A stretch of DNA of 64,000 nucleotides from Bacteroidota bacterium (GTDB lineage: Bacteria > Bacteroidota > Bacteroidia > Chitinophagales > Chitinophagaceae), in the NCBI GenBank assembly GCA_023422835.1, contig JAFAGI010000012.1, forward strand, positions 1 to 64,000, in the 5' to 3' direction. Of this stretch, positions 51,417 to 60,828 are shown in pieces (position 1 is the stretch's first letter; each line of letters begins with the position of its first letter). Under the pieces are notes generated by a model. The model made no database searches. It had not been told where the DNA came from and saw only the letters and a program-made list of their open reading frames with translations. A program made the position numbers and the translations under genes.

Positions 51417-52238
51417 TTAATTCTTTGCTTCTTTGATCGCTTTCATTACACTGCCAAATTCCTGCAAAATGGTTCTGGCCTTCTCGTAATCATCTATTTT
51501 CAATTCCTTCATCAGCATTTTAGTACCTCTGTCTACCAGCTTTTCATTGGTCAGTTGCATGTTCACCATTTTATTATCCTTTACTCTTCCCAGGCGTATC
51601 ATGGTTGAGGTGGTAATCATGTTGAGCACCAGCTTCTGGGCTGTGCCGCTTTTTAACCTTGAGCTTCCCGTAACAAATTCCGGCCCTACCACTACTTCAA
51701 TAGGATAGTCTGCCACACGCGCCAACGGAGAGTTTTCGTTGCTGGTAACACAACCGGTAATGATGCCGTGCTCTTTACATTTTTCCAATGCACCTATCAC
51801 GTAAGGGGTAGTGCCGCTTGCAGCGATGCCCACAACTACATCCTGGTCGGTAGGGCTGTATTGCTGCAGGTCTTCCCATCCTTGTTCTTTGCTGTCTTCT
51901 GCCCGCTCTACTGCATTGGTTATAGCCTCTTTACCTCCGGCAATAATGCCGTTTACAAGGTCGGGGCTTGCGCCAAACGTGGGCGGTATCTCGCTTGCGT
52001 CCAGTATGCCAAGCCTGCCGCTGGTGCCCGCGCCGATGTAAAACAATCTTCCTCCGTTGCTTAATTTCTCTACAACCACTTCAACAAGCTTCTCAATCTG
52101 TGGTATAGCCTGCTCAACAGTTATAGGAACAGATTTGTCTTCGTTATTCATGTTTACCAGCAATTCGTGCACCGGCATTTTTTCAAGGTGCCTGTATTTG
52201 GAGTCCTGTTCCGTAGTTTTTACAAAGTTTGTAGGCAT
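51417..52238 (-). CDS. murQ: N-acetylmuramic acid 6-phosphate etherase
   Basis: Protein of 273 residues from ATG 52238 (MPTNFVKTTEQ). The open frame reaches 52262, but that would overlap hisH. SIS-domain marks are YIGAGTSGRLGILDASEIPPTFG, VVGIAASGTTPYVIGAL and TGSSRLKSGTAQKLVLNMIT. It cleaves the lactyl ether of MurNAc 6-phosphate during cell-wall recycling. It lies between hisH and rlmB and ends 2 bases before the rlmB start, so it is probably read with them. Confidence 0.92.
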   Translation of the reverse strand: MPTNFVKTTEQDSKYRHLEKMPVHELLVNMNNEDKSVPITVEQAIPQIEKLVEVVVEKLSNGGRLFYIGAGTSGRLGILDASEIPPTFGASPDLVNGIIAGGKEAITNAVERAEDSKEQGWEDLQQYSPTDQDVVVGIAASGTTPYVIGALEKCKEHGIITGCVTSNENSPLARVADYPIEVVVGPEFVTGSSRLKSGTAQKLVLNMITTSTMIRLGRVKDNKMVNMQLTNEKLVDRGTKMLMKELKIDDYEKARTILQEFGSVMKAIKEAKN

Positions 52239-52248
52239 AATAATCTCC

Positions 52249-52836
52249 TTATATTTTTTCAATAAAGTTTTTCAAAATAAGTTCACCGGCATCAGCGCTT
52301 TTTTCGGGATGAAACTGTACGCCATAAAAATTATCTTTCTGCAAAGCTGTGCTGTATTCCCGGATATAGTTTGCTTTTGCAATGGTATGGGTGCCAACGG
52401 AAGCATAATAACTATGCACCAGGTATATAAAGCTGTTTTCCTTCATGCCGGCGAAAAGATCTGATTTAAGATCATAAATAGTGTTCCACCCTATCTGGGG
52501 AACCTTTAGCTGCGGCGATTGAAATTTCATTACCTCTTCATCAAAGATCCCTAGGCATGGTGTATCCCCTTCTTCGCTGCGCCTACACATGAGCTGCATG
52601 CCCAGACAGATGCCGAGTATGGGTTGTTTTAGATTTACAATCACTTCGTCAAGCCCCCGCTCTTTCAGATACTCCATGGCGCTGCCTGCTTGCCCCACGC
52701 CCGGTAAAATCACCTTGTCTGCCTGGTTTATTTCTTCGGGATCGGCCGTTACCACTGCATTATAGCCGATTCTCTGGAGCGCATATAAAACAGACTGCAC
52801 ATTGCCAGCATTGTATTTTATGATTGTGATTTTCAT
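52249..52836 (-). CDS. hisH: Imidazole glycerol phosphate synthase subunit HisH
   Basis: Class I glutamine amidotransferase of 195 residues. The nucleophile is C77 in GICLGMQLM, with the FYGVQFHPEKS His/Glu pair and the HisH-specific VPQIGWNTI and LVHSYYA. It supplies ammonia to HisF. No other histidine gene is in the window. It sits 37 bases behind trpA and just before murQ. It may be a transplanted copy or part of a split his pathway. HisF would be needed elsewhere. Confidence 0.92.
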   Translation of the reverse strand: MKITIIKYNAGNVQSVLYALQRIGYNAVVTADPEEINQADKVILPGVGQAGSAMEYLKERGLDEVIVNLKQPILGICLGMQLMCRRSEEGDTPCLGIFDEEVMKFQSPQLKVPQIGWNTIYDLKSDLFAGMKENSFIYLVHSYYASVGTHTIAKANYIREYSTALQKDNFYGVQFHPEKSADAGELILKNFIEKI

Positions 52837-52873
52837 TTAAGCTGCAAAGTTATCTCTAAATTCGGATATTTAC

Positions 52874-53644
52874 TTATGCGGTTACCATTTTGAGGAAAGT
52901 TTGCGTGTTTTCCTCAATGCTGTTATCTCCCTGCAACGCACGGATGTATGCACTGCCGATAATGGCGCCGTTGGCATGCTCACAAACCTTGCGGAAGGTA
53001 GCTTTGTCTTTTACCCCAAAGCCCGCAAGCACCGGGTTTTTTAAATTATAGGATCGAAGTTTTTGCAAATAATCACTTACGGTTTCAAAATCCTTATTGC
53101 CACCGGTCGTGGAAGATGAAGTAACGGCATACAAAAATCCTGAAGTAAGCTCATCTAATTTCCTTACACGTTCTTCTGATGTTTCGGGCGTTACCAGGAA
53201 AATAAAATCTAGCCCGTGTTTTTTTGTATGAATGCTGTATTCATTTTCAAACTCGTATGCAGGCAGGTCAGGAATAATGAGGCCATCAACTCCTACTTCT
53301 GCGGCTTTGGCACAAAACTGTTCAAAGCCGTATTGCAATACCGGGTTTAAATATCCCATAAGCACTACCGGTATATGTATTTCCTTCCTGAAGTTTTTAA
53401 GCTGTTCAAACAGTTTCTGAATGGTCATGCCATTTTTCAAAGCCACGTCGTCACTTTGTTGTATTACCGGTCCGTCTGCAACAGGATCGCTGTAAGGCAT
53501 GCCCAGTTCAATGATGTCTGCGCCGTTTTCCTGTAGGGCTTTCATTATGGGTACAGTACTATCCGGTTTGGGATAGCCGGCAGTACAATAAATGTTGAGT
53601 ACGTTATTACGTTTAGTTTTAAACAATTTAAGAATACGTGACAT
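52874..53644 (-). CDS. trpA: Tryptophan synthase alpha chain
   Basis: Protein of 256 residues from MSRILKLFKTKR (53644); ATG 53656, one base after the trpB stop, is the alternative. The barrel has DIIELGMPYSDPVADGPVIQ with both catalytic acids (E in ELG, D in SDP) and PVLAGFGVKDKATFR. It makes indole from indole-3-glycerol phosphate and docks with TrpB, whose gene immediately precedes it. Confidence 0.95.
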   Translation of the reverse strand: MSRILKLFKTKRNNVLNIYCTAGYPKPDSTVPIMKALQENGADIIELGMPYSDPVADGPVIQQSDDVALKNGMTIQKLFEQLKNFRKEIHIPVVLMGYLNPVLQYGFEQFCAKAAEVGVDGLIIPDLPAYEFENEYSIHTKKHGLDFIFLVTPETSEERVRKLDELTSGFLYAVTSSSTTGGNKDFETVSDYLQKLRSYNLKNPVLAGFGVKDKATFRKVCEHANGAIIGSAYIRALQGDNSIEENTQTFLKMVTA

Positions 53645-53656
53645 TTCTCTGATCAA

Positions 53657-54847
53657 TTAAATAAATTTATGCATTCTTTGTATATACGTTTCCATATCTT
53701 TATCTCCTCTGCCACTGAGGCACACTACAACTACATCCTTTTTGGTAAGATTCATTTTCTCCAACACTGCAATAGCATGCGCGCTTTCCAAAGCAGGAAT
53801 GATGCCCTCGATCTTTGTAAGATTGTATGCTGCCTTCAGCGACTCATCGTCGGTGGCATGCAGATAAGTAGCCCTGCCGGAATCAAACAGGTAAGCATGC
53901 ATGGGGCCAATACCGGGATAATCCAACCCTGCTGAAATGCTGTGCGGCTCTATTACCTGGCCGTCATCTGTCTGCATTACCAGGCTTTTGCTTGCATGCA
54001 GCACACCTACCTTGCCAAGCCTGGTCGTAGCCGCTGTACTGCCTGTATCTACGCCTAAGCCTGCCGCTTCCACGGCTACCAGATTCACTTCTCTTTCATT
54101 AAGAAAATGATAGAATGCCCCTGCTGCATTGCTGCCGCCGCCCACACAGGCGAGCACATGAGTAGGCAGCTCCGAGCCTGTTTTTTCTTTGAGCTGCCAA
54201 CGGATCTCTTCACTGATGATGCTCTGAAAACGGGTAACCATATCCGGAAAAGGATGGGGCCCCACGACACTACCGATTACGTAATGGGTATCGGACGGAT
54301 TATTGATCCAATGCCGCAAAGCCTCATTGGTAGCATCTTTCAGCGTTTTGCTGCCACTCATAGCAGGTATTACCTCGGCTCCCAGCATCTTCATCCTGGC
54401 TACGTTAGGCGCCTGCCTGGCAATGTCCACCTCGCCCATGTACACAATACATTCCAGCCCTTTTAAAGCGCAGGCTGTAGCTGTGGCTACGCCATGCTGG
54501 CCTGCTCCGGTCTCTGCAATGATCTTTTTCTTGCCAAGCCTTTCTGCCAGCAATACCTGTCCAAGCGCATTGTTTATCTTATGTGCACCGGTATGGTTCA
54601 GATCTTCCCTTTTCAGGTAAATATTTGTATGGTATTGTGCGCTTAACCGCTCTGCGTAATACAGTGGCGACGGGCGTCCTACGTAATCTTTCAGCAGCAG
54701 TTGAAACTCAGCCTTAAAAGACGCATCGTTCATAATTTCCAGGTAGCGCGACTTTAATTCTTCAATATTCCTGTTGAGCATTTCGGGAATGTAGGCTCCG
54801 CCGAATTCTCCGTAATAGCCTTTTTCATCAACCTCTATTCTTTGCAT
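53657..54847 (-). CDS. trpB: Tryptophan synthase beta chain
   Basis: Protein of 396 residues. The PLP lysine is K90 in [15 protein letters not shown], the E(E)TGAGQHG loop is [15 protein letters not shown], and [13 protein letters not shown] binds the cofactor phosphate. It joins indole with serine. It lies 21 bases after the secreted-protein gene within the trp operon and is followed directly by trpA. Confidence 0.97.
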   Translation of the reverse strand: MQRIEVDEKGYYGEFGGAYIPEMLNRNIEELKSRYLEIMNDASFKAEFQLLLKDYVGRPSPLYYAERLSAQYHTNIYLKREDLNHTGAHKINNALGQVLLAERLGKKKIIAETGAGQHGVATATACALKGLECIVYMGEVDIARQAPNVARMKMLGAEVIPAMSGSKTLKDATNEALRHWINNPSDTHYVIGSVVGPHPFPDMVTRFQSIISEEIRWQLKEKTGSELPTHVLACVGGGSNAAGAFYHFLNEREVNLVAVEAAGLGVDTGSTAATTRLGKVGVLHASKSLVMQTDDGQVIEPHSISAGLDYPGIGPMHAYLFDSGRATYLHATDDESLKAAYNLTKIEGIIPALESAHAIAVLEKMNLTKKDVVVVCLSGRGDKDMETYIQRMHKFI

Positions 54848-54868
54848 AAATCTTTTTTATTTTTTTAC

Positions 54869-55915
54869 CTACCAGTCAAAAGGATCGTAATAATAGTAGC
54901 TTTGTTGCCTTTGAGCCATTTGCTCGAAAACGTTGCTGACAGACATTCTCAGCCAGTCATAAACTGCTTTGAGCGAGTATGAGCTTTCACCCGCATTGTC
55001 GTTGAAAACCTGTTTAGAACCATCCGCATAATGCACTTCCAGCATTGAGGTGAATGTATCATCGTTCATAACAATAGACGCATCTTTGCTTTTTTCGTAC
55101 CTGCGCAGGGTAGCCACCACATCCAGGAAATCACCCATCATGTCTTTGGCGATCTTTGCATTGTGTACCGCTGGTTTTTTCCCATCCTGAGCATCTTCAG
55201 TGATCACCAGATCTGAATTTCTTTCCCGCTGGTTCACAAGCGTTACCTGTATATTGCCTTTGGGGAAATATTGTTCTGTATAAACAACCCTGGCAATAGT
55301 GGCAGGATCCACTAACTTCTTATAATCTACTAGCATCTGTATTTCAGGATGAAACATTACCGTATCTACCCTTAAGGGAACGCCTTCCACTTTCTTATAC
55401 AAATCGTTTGTCCACTTAGCTATCTCCAGGTAATTTTTTCCATCTATCTCAAATACATTAAAGTAAGTAGGAACCGGTGAATTGTATTTTATATGCGGGA
55501 AATTGTTGAAGTTATCTGCCAGAAAAATAAACAGACGGTAATGTTGCGAGTAGCCCGCTTTTTTACTGAGGTAACCGCTGATAACAAGATCATCTTTTTT
55601 ATCCCCGTTCAGATCCAGCTTAGCCCATTTGCGGTATTTGTATCTGCCCAGAAGATCGTTTTTCTGATGTTCGCTGAAATTGTAAAAATTGATCCACTCT
55701 GTACCGTCAATCAGTTTAAAATCATTGAAATTGCTTTTGGTATTGGTTCCTATAACATGCTTTTTGAAGAATTGCATCGCAGCGCTGTCAGAATTGATCC
55801 TGTCGATTTCTGTTTGTGCAGAAACCGGGACCGTGCAGGCAACCGCAGCCACAAGCAACAGGCTTTTGATCTTCACAGAGATGGAAATGCAAGAATGATT
55901 TATGCTTAGTTTCAT
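54869..55915 (-). CDS. Secreted protein of unknown function inside the trp operon
   Basis: Protein of 348 residues that I do not recognise as a named family. Its N-terminus holds a signal segment (VKIKSLLLVAAVACTVPVSA); GTG at codon 14 is a possible second start. The mature part is rich in beta strands, with DLNGDKKDDLVISGYLSKKA resembling an FG-GAP-like calcium loop, and ends YYYYDPFDW. The ATG overlaps the trpF stop (ATGA), and trpB follows after 21 bases, so it is co-translated with tryptophan genes. No biosynthetic motif is visible. Its role there is unexplained. Confidence 0.75.
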   Translation of the reverse strand: MKLSINHSCISISVKIKSLLLVAAVACTVPVSAQTEIDRINSDSAAMQFFKKHVIGTNTKSNFNDFKLIDGTEWINFYNFSEHQKNDLLGRYKYRKWAKLDLNGDKKDDLVISGYLSKKAGYSQHYRLFIFLADNFNNFPHIKYNSPVPTYFNVFEIDGKNYLEIAKWTNDLYKKVEGVPLRVDTVMFHPEIQMLVDYKKLVDPATIARVVYTEQYFPKGNIQVTLVNQRERNSDLVITEDAQDGKKPAVHNAKIAKDMMGDFLDVVATLRRYEKSKDASIVMNDDTFTSMLEVHYADGSKQVFNDNAGESSYSLKAVYDWLRMSVSNVFEQMAQRQQSYYYYDPFDW

Positions 55916-56556
55916 TTTTTATAGCTTTTTAAATCCACAATAAAACGCTCTACCTGGCGTACATCTTTATTGCCGGGGCTCAATTCAAATTTACTATTTA
56001 TATCAACAGCAATTAATTTTTTCGAGACAATTTCTTCAGCAAATGAGTTGATGGCTTCGGCATCATCTACCCCTATTCCACCGCTTAAAAAATAAGGATT
56101 TGGTATATCGATATCCTCCAAAGTACTCCAGTCAAATTTTTCTCCCGAGCCGCCAAACTGGACTGTTTTGGTGTCAAAGAGGAAGTAATCGCTCACATTG
56201 GCATATTTATTCACCTTCCACAAAATATTATCATCTTTCAGCATCCTAAATGTTTTCACCACCGGGTAGTGATTAGATATATTGGCGCAATAAGAAGGCG
56301 TTTCATCGCCGTGTAATTGCACCATATCCAGGTCGCACTCATCGGCGATACGCAGCACTTCATTCTCGTCTTCATTTACAAACACACCGATGCGCTGAAT
56401 ATCTACATTAAGATCCCTGATATCAAATGTTGACAAATGATTTAAAACATATCTTGGAGATGCCCTGTAAAAAATAAAGCCTACATAATCTGCCCCTGCT
56501 TTCTCTACTCCGTAAATCTGTTCAAGTTGTGTCATTCCACACACCTTAACTTTCAT
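55912..56556 (-). CDS. trpF: Phosphoribosylanthranilate isomerase
   Basis: Protein of 214 residues. VKVCGMTQ carries the catalytic cysteine, ADYVGFIFYRASPRYV and VQLHGDETPSYC are typical, and VDINSKFELSPGNKDVRQV holds the usual phosphate region (SKFEL replaces the more common SGVE). It converts phosphoribosylanthranilate to CdRP. It overlaps trpC by 11 bases and the next gene by 4. Confidence 0.93.
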   Translation of the reverse strand: MKVKVCGMTQLEQIYGVEKAGADYVGFIFYRASPRYVLNHLSTFDIRDLNVDIQRIGVFVNEDENEVLRIADECDLDMVQLHGDETPSYCANISNHYPVVKTFRMLKDDNILWKVNKYANVSDYFLFDTKTVQFGGSGEKFDWSTLEDIDIPNPYFLSGGIGVDDAEAINSFAEEIVSKKLIAVDINSKFELSPGNKDVRQVERFIVDLKSYKK

Positions 56557-57349
56557 GCTGCTTTTGTTTTAATTGTTCTGCATACTCTTTAAAAGCCAGG
56601 CCCGGATTCTGATGCTTCATAAAGTTTTCACCGATCAGAAATCCTTGGAAACCTTTATTGCGCAAAGCTATCACTACATCCGCATTATCTATGCCACTTT
56701 CTGCGATACAGATTTTGCCTTCGGGCAGTTTCTGCATCAACCGCACAGAATGTTCCACATCTACTTCAAATGTTTTCAGGTTACGGTTGTTAATTCCTAC
56801 AAAATCCACCTCATCGCAAATATGCTGCAGCTCTGCTTCTGCGTGCAACTCCAGCAAGACTTCCAAAGACAATTTCTTTGCAAAGTTAGCTAATTCTTTT
56901 ACTCTTTGCGGCGGAAGGCAGGCTGCGATCAATAATACTACATCAGCGCCTATGGCTTTTGCTTCCAAAAGCTGGTATTCATCTATAATAAATTCTTTAC
57001 GCAGTATAGGTATATTGTTTTTCCTTGCGGCAATAAGATCCTTATCGGAGCCGCCAAAAAAATCCCGGTCGGTTAATACGGAAAGGCAGCTTGCGCCGTA
57101 TTTTGTATAGGCTGCTGTTACCTCTTCTACATCTGCTGCCTGGTTGATCCAGCCTTTGCTGGGCGACCTGCGTTTAAACTCTGCGATGATGCCGGTACTT
57201 CCTTCGCGCTGAAGGTTTTCTTTGAGGGAAATGGTATCACGGCTAAAGAATTCACTTGCGCTCAAAACCGCTTCGGGAAACTGTTTACGGGCTTGTGCTA
57301 CCTCATTTCTTTTCTGTTCAACAATCTTATCCAGGATATTTTTTATCAT
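56546..57349 (-). CDS. trpC: Indole-3-glycerol phosphate synthase
   Basis: Protein of 267 residues of the TIM-barrel family. Marks are IIAEFKRRSPSKGWI with the catalytic lysine, LRKEFIIDEYQLLEAKAIGA, VGINNRNLKTFEVD and ICIAESGIDNADV. It closes the indole ring of CdRP. Its start overlaps the trpD stop by 4 bases and its end overlaps trpF by 11, indicating tight coupling. Confidence 0.96.
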   Translation of the reverse strand: MIKNILDKIVEQKRNEVAQARKQFPEAVLSASEFFSRDTISLKENLQREGSTGIIAEFKRRSPSKGWINQAADVEEVTAAYTKYGASCLSVLTDRDFFGGSDKDLIAARKNNIPILRKEFIIDEYQLLEAKAIGADVVLLIAACLPPQRVKELANFAKKLSLEVLLELHAEAELQHICDEVDFVGINNRNLKTFEVDVEHSVRLMQKLPEGKICIAESGIDNADVVIALRNKGFQGFLIGENFMKHQNPGLAFKEYAEQLKQKQHES

Positions 57350-58341
57350 TTGTTCATCGCTATTAAAGTATTAAAACATTGTCTGGCCTTTCCGGAATCG
57401 AGGCTGTCTACGGCCGCATGGTAAGCATCGTTGTAATCTTTATAATTGCCTGTGCAGTGCAATGCCGTAGCGGCGTTGGCAAGTACCACCGCATTCTGCG
57501 GCCAGGTGCCGTTTCCCTCAATAACATTGCTGAAAATTTCGGCAGCGGATTCAAGTGTCTTGCCTCCGAAAATATCGTCTTCCGTAACCCTTCGCCTGCC
57601 CAGTTGTTCGGGCGTAGCTATTCTTTCACCACTGTTTGAAATAATCTTTGTATCTCCTGTAAGTGAAATCTCGTCATACCCGTCAAGGCTGTAAACGATA
57701 TGGAAAGCCTTGCCGCTTTGCTGTAAAAAATAAGTATAGATCCTTGCCATCTCCAGGCTGTAAACGCCCAATAACTGGTAATCGGGCCTTGCTGGATTGA
57801 CCAATGGCCCGAGCATATTGAAAAATGTCCGTAGGCCAAGACTCTTCCTGATGGGACCTACGTTTTTCAATGCAGGGTGAAAAACAGGGGCATGCAGGAA
57901 ACAGATGTTGGCCTGTTCCAGCTCTTTTTTTAACTGCTGCTGATCTGATTTGAATTGATAGCCCATCAGCTCCATAACATTCGAAGCGCCACTTACGGTG
58001 GAAGCGCCATAGTTTCCCTGCTTGGCAACCTTCTGACCTGTGCCCGCAACGATGAAAGAAGCCAAGGTAGAAATATTAAAAGTGTCTTTTCCATCGCCGC
58101 CTGTGCCAACAATATCAATAGTTTTGTGATCAGAAAAATCTACTTTTACACAAAGATCCATAAGAGCTTCCGTAAAGCCTGCAAGCTCTTCAATGGTAAT
58201 GGTACGCATCAGGTACACCGTGACAAAGGCCGTTACTTCCGCATCACTGTACCTGCCGTTAGAGATGTTGATCAGTATCTCTTTAGCCTGTTCTTTGGAT
58301 AAAGTTTTATAGTCAAATAAGTATTGTAATGTTTTCTTCAT
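57346..58341 (-). CDS. trpD: Anthranilate phosphoribosyltransferase
   Basis: Protein of 331 residues. DIVGTGGDGKDTFNISTLAS is the PRPP/Mg loop, KQGNYGASTVSGASNVMELM and FLHAPVFHPALKNVGPIRKSLG form the anthranilate side. It joins anthranilate to PRPP. It starts 87 bases after trpG and overlaps trpC by 4. Confidence 0.96.
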   Translation of the reverse strand: MKKTLQYLFDYKTLSKEQAKEILINISNGRYSDAEVTAFVTVYLMRTITIEELAGFTEALMDLCVKVDFSDHKTIDIVGTGGDGKDTFNISTLASFIVAGTGQKVAKQGNYGASTVSGASNVMELMGYQFKSDQQQLKKELEQANICFLHAPVFHPALKNVGPIRKSLGLRTFFNMLGPLVNPARPDYQLLGVYSLEMARIYTYFLQQSGKAFHIVYSLDGYDEISLTGDTKIISNSGERIATPEQLGRRRVTEDDIFGGKTLESAAEIFSNVIEGNGTWPQNAVVLANAATALHCTGNYKDYNDAYHAAVDSLDSGKARQCFNTLIAMNK

Positions 58342-58428
58342 CTGTCTCTTTTGTTTTTACTGATTGATTCAGGTGGCTATTTAAAATAATTGTGATTATA
58401 CATTTGACCACGCTTGATAATACAAGAC

Positions 58429-58998
58429 TTAGAGTTGCAGCCAGTTTCTTAAAATGGTTTCACCGTCAGGCGTTAATATACTTTCGGGATGAAACTGTAC
58501 ACCCTTCACATCATATGTTGTATGTTCCAACGCCATGATCATACCTGCTTCGTCTCTGGCAGTTACCTGCAACGTCTCCGGAAAACTTTCTTCACTCACC
58601 ACCCAGCTGTGATAACGCCCCACCGGGAAATATTCAGGCAGGCCATTAAACAGCGCGCTCCTGTGTCGGGTTTGTATACAGCTTGTGGCCACACCATGAT
58701 GCACGTCTGCAATGTTCTCAAGCTTTGCTCCAAAGGATTCCCCGATGGCCTGTTCCCCCAAACATACGCCCAGTATGGATTTGGAAGGTGCATATTCCCT
58801 GATCAGCGGCAACAACAAACCTGATCCGGAAGGTAGCCCCGGACCGGGAGAAAGGATAATCTTATCATATTTTTTTACATCCTCCAATGCAATTCTGTCA
58901 TTGCGGTATACATCAATCTTCTTACCCGCTATTCTTTCAACAATTTGGACAAGATTGTATGTAAACGAATCATAATTATCAAAAACTAATATTTCCAT
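58429..58998 (-). CDS. trpG: Anthranilate synthase component II (glutamine amidotransferase)
   Basis: Protein of 189 residues. VFDNYDSFTYNLVQ opens the domain, LSPGPGLP forms the oxyanion loop, the nucleophile is C79 in GVCLGEQAIG (the usual H after G is E here), and GVQFHPESILT has the His/Glu pair. It gives ammonia to TrpE. The glutamine amidotransferase may also serve PabB, as in many bacteria. It follows trpE by 40 bases. Confidence 0.94.
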   Translation of the reverse strand: MEILVFDNYDSFTYNLVQIVERIAGKKIDVYRNDRIALEDVKKYDKIILSPGPGLPSGSGLLLPLIREYAPSKSILGVCLGEQAIGESFGAKLENIADVHHGVATSCIQTRHRSALFNGLPEYFPVGRYHSWVVSEESFPETLQVTARDEAGMIMALEHTTYDVKGVQFHPESILTPDGETILRNWLQL

Positions 58999-59038
58999 TA
59001 TATATTTTTTACCTTATAGCCTGATGATTAAAGACAAT

Positions 59039-60469
59039 TTAAATCTCCTCTGCAATTAATAACGCCTGTTTTAGCGCGCCCAGCTTATGATGCACTTCCT
59101 GCACCTCGTCTGCAGGATTAGATTTGGCCACAATGCCGCCGCCGGCCTGGTAATACAATGCATTGTTCTTACTCAGGAAACTGCGGATGATAATGGCGTG
59201 GTTTATAGATCCGTCAAATCCCGTAAAGCCAATGGTGCCGCCGTATGCGCCGCGAGAATCATTTTCAAATTCATCAATCAGTTGCATCGCTTTATATTTG
59301 GGTGCGCCGCTTAAGGTGCCCGCAGGAAATGTGTTGGCCAGCATACGGAAAGGATTGGTATTTTGCTGCACATCGCCCTTTACTTCACTTACAATATGCA
59401 TTACATGCGAGTAGTTGTGTACTTCGCGGAAATAATTTACCCGTACATTTTCACACAAACGGCTGAGGTCGTTTCTAGCAAGGTCAACCAGCATGGTATG
59501 CTCTGCATTCTCTTTGGGATCCTGCAATAACTTTTCTGCCAGTAATTTATCTTTTATTACATCGCCCGTGCGGCCGGAAGTGCCGGCAATAGGATGTATG
59601 ATGGCTTCGCCCGCTTTGATCACCAGTTGCGATTCAGGGCTTGAACCCATTATTTTATAATCAGAATAATCAAAATAAAACAAGTAAGGCGAAGGATTTA
59701 CACTGCGTAATGCCCTGTACACGTTAAAATCGTCGCCTCTGAATTCCTGCTTAAATCTTCGGCCCAGAACCATCTGGAATACATCACCGCGCAAACAGCT
59801 TTGTATGCCTTTTTCAATCATGGTAATATGTTCTTCTTCTGTTTTGTTTACGGTTTCCACGCCTGTGAGTTTAAACGGAAATGATGGCACATCCTTGCTT
59901 CTGATAAGTGTTTCCACCTCTTCCATTTCGCTTTCCACGCCGCCGATGATGTTTTCACAGAGATACATTTCATTTTTAAAATGATTGATCACGATCACGT
60001 ACTGATAAAGCCTGTAGCGCATCAGCGGTATGTCTACTTCGCTCGAGCGTTTATAAGAAGGCAGTTTTATCGTATCGAAAAATTGTACTGCATTGTAAGA
60101 GGCATAGCCAAACAATCCCTGCGCCTGCCCGGCGACAGTGTCTGCACATTTTTCAACTTCGTATTGCTGCATGTAATGCCACAACATTTCGGGTACATCC
60201 TGTACATCTTTTATGTCTGTCAGTACCGGCTTCTGTCCGGGATATTTAAATTCTATCTGCTGCAGGTCTCGCACCTCTATACCGCCAATGGCATTGATGC
60301 CGATAATAGACCTGCCGTTTTCAGCAGAATTGTGGTTAACACTTTCGAGCAGTACCGTATCTCTGAAGCGGTCGCGCAGGCGCAGGTATATGCCTACAGG
60401 CGTGTAAATGTCTGCCAGGATTTTTTTACAATTGGTTTCTAACTTTACTTTTTTCATTTCATGCTGCAT
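59039..60469 (-). CDS. trpE: Anthranilate synthase component I
   Basis: Protein of 476 residues; ATG 60457 (MKKVKLETN) is an alternative start. The N-terminal LLES motif (DTVLLESVNHNS) is the tryptophan feedback site that separates TrpE from PabB. The chorismate-binding domain shows VFQMVLGRRFKQEF, PIAGTSGRTGD, DLARNDLSRLCE, FPAGTLSGAPKYKAMQLIDE and AGGGIVAKSNP. It makes anthranilate with TrpG. It is the first structural gene after an attenuator. Confidence 0.95.
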   Translation of the reverse strand: MQHEMKKVKLETNCKKILADIYTPVGIYLRLRDRFRDTVLLESVNHNSAENGRSIIGINAIGGIEVRDLQQIEFKYPGQKPVLTDIKDVQDVPEMLWHYMQQYEVEKCADTVAGQAQGLFGYASYNAVQFFDTIKLPSYKRSSEVDIPLMRYRLYQYVIVINHFKNEMYLCENIIGGVESEMEEVETLIRSKDVPSFPFKLTGVETVNKTEEEHITMIEKGIQSCLRGDVFQMVLGRRFKQEFRGDDFNVYRALRSVNPSPYLFYFDYSDYKIMGSSPESQLVIKAGEAIIHPIAGTSGRTGDVIKDKLLAEKLLQDPKENAEHTMLVDLARNDLSRLCENVRVNYFREVHNYSHVMHIVSEVKGDVQQNTNPFRMLANTFPAGTLSGAPKYKAMQLIDEFENDSRGAYGGTIGFTGFDGSINHAIIIRSFLSKNNALYYQAGGGIVAKSNPADEVQEVHHKLGALKQALLIAEEI

Positions 60470-60491
60470 TAAACACTAATTACCAAGTAAC

Positions 60492-60521
60492 AAAAAAGGC
60501 CTCAACATTTGCCGAGACCTT
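60492..60521 (-). terminator. trp attenuator terminator
   Basis: On the minus strand: aaggtctc, loop ggcaaatgtt, gaggcctt and six T. This intrinsic terminator lies between the Trp-rich leader ORF and trpE, the expected place for an attenuator. TATTCAG just before the stem can pair with TTGAATA at the leader stop, an alternative fold. Confidence 0.8.
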
Positions 60522-60563
60522 CTGAATATTTTTATTATGTTTACTGAAGTTACAATCACAGGA

Positions 60564-60629
60564 TTATTCAAACAGACCCGACTTAGAGCTTGTTTGCCAC
60601 CACCACAGATTGTTGCTATTGTTGAACAT
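60564..60629 (-). CDS. trpL: trp leader peptide
   Basis: Frame of 21 codons on the minus strand: MFNNSNNLWWWQTSSKSGLF E, stop. Codons 9-11 are three consecutive TGG (60597-60605). The ORF begins right after the promoter and ends 42 bases before the attenuator stem. This is the classical layout for tryptophan-starvation attenuation: ribosomes stalling at the Trp codons would favour read-through into trpE. Confidence 0.85.
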   Translation of the reverse strand: MFNNSNNLWWWQTSSKSGLFE

Positions 60630-60633
60630 GCAG

Positions 60634-60663
60634 CAAATGTAAATAGTAATTTTTATTATTCAA
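60634..60663 (-). promoter_or_regulatory. trp operon promoter
   Basis: On the minus strand TTG (60661-60663), exactly 19 bases, TACATTTG (60634-60641). It matches the Bacteroidota consensus fully. The leader peptide ATG at 60629 is 4 bases from the -7 box, so the leader mRNA has almost no 5' UTR. Confidence 0.8.
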
Positions 60664-60828
60664 AAAAATAATTCTCTAAGATTACTTGCTTGTTTTTTAG
60701 TCATAACTTTAAAGTTAGTTATTAATAACTTATCAGTACAACATTTACAATATAATTACACAGTCATTCTATGCTATGGATACAAAAATTGATAGAAGCT
60801 CCTGCCTGTCTAATAATTTTCTGATTCT

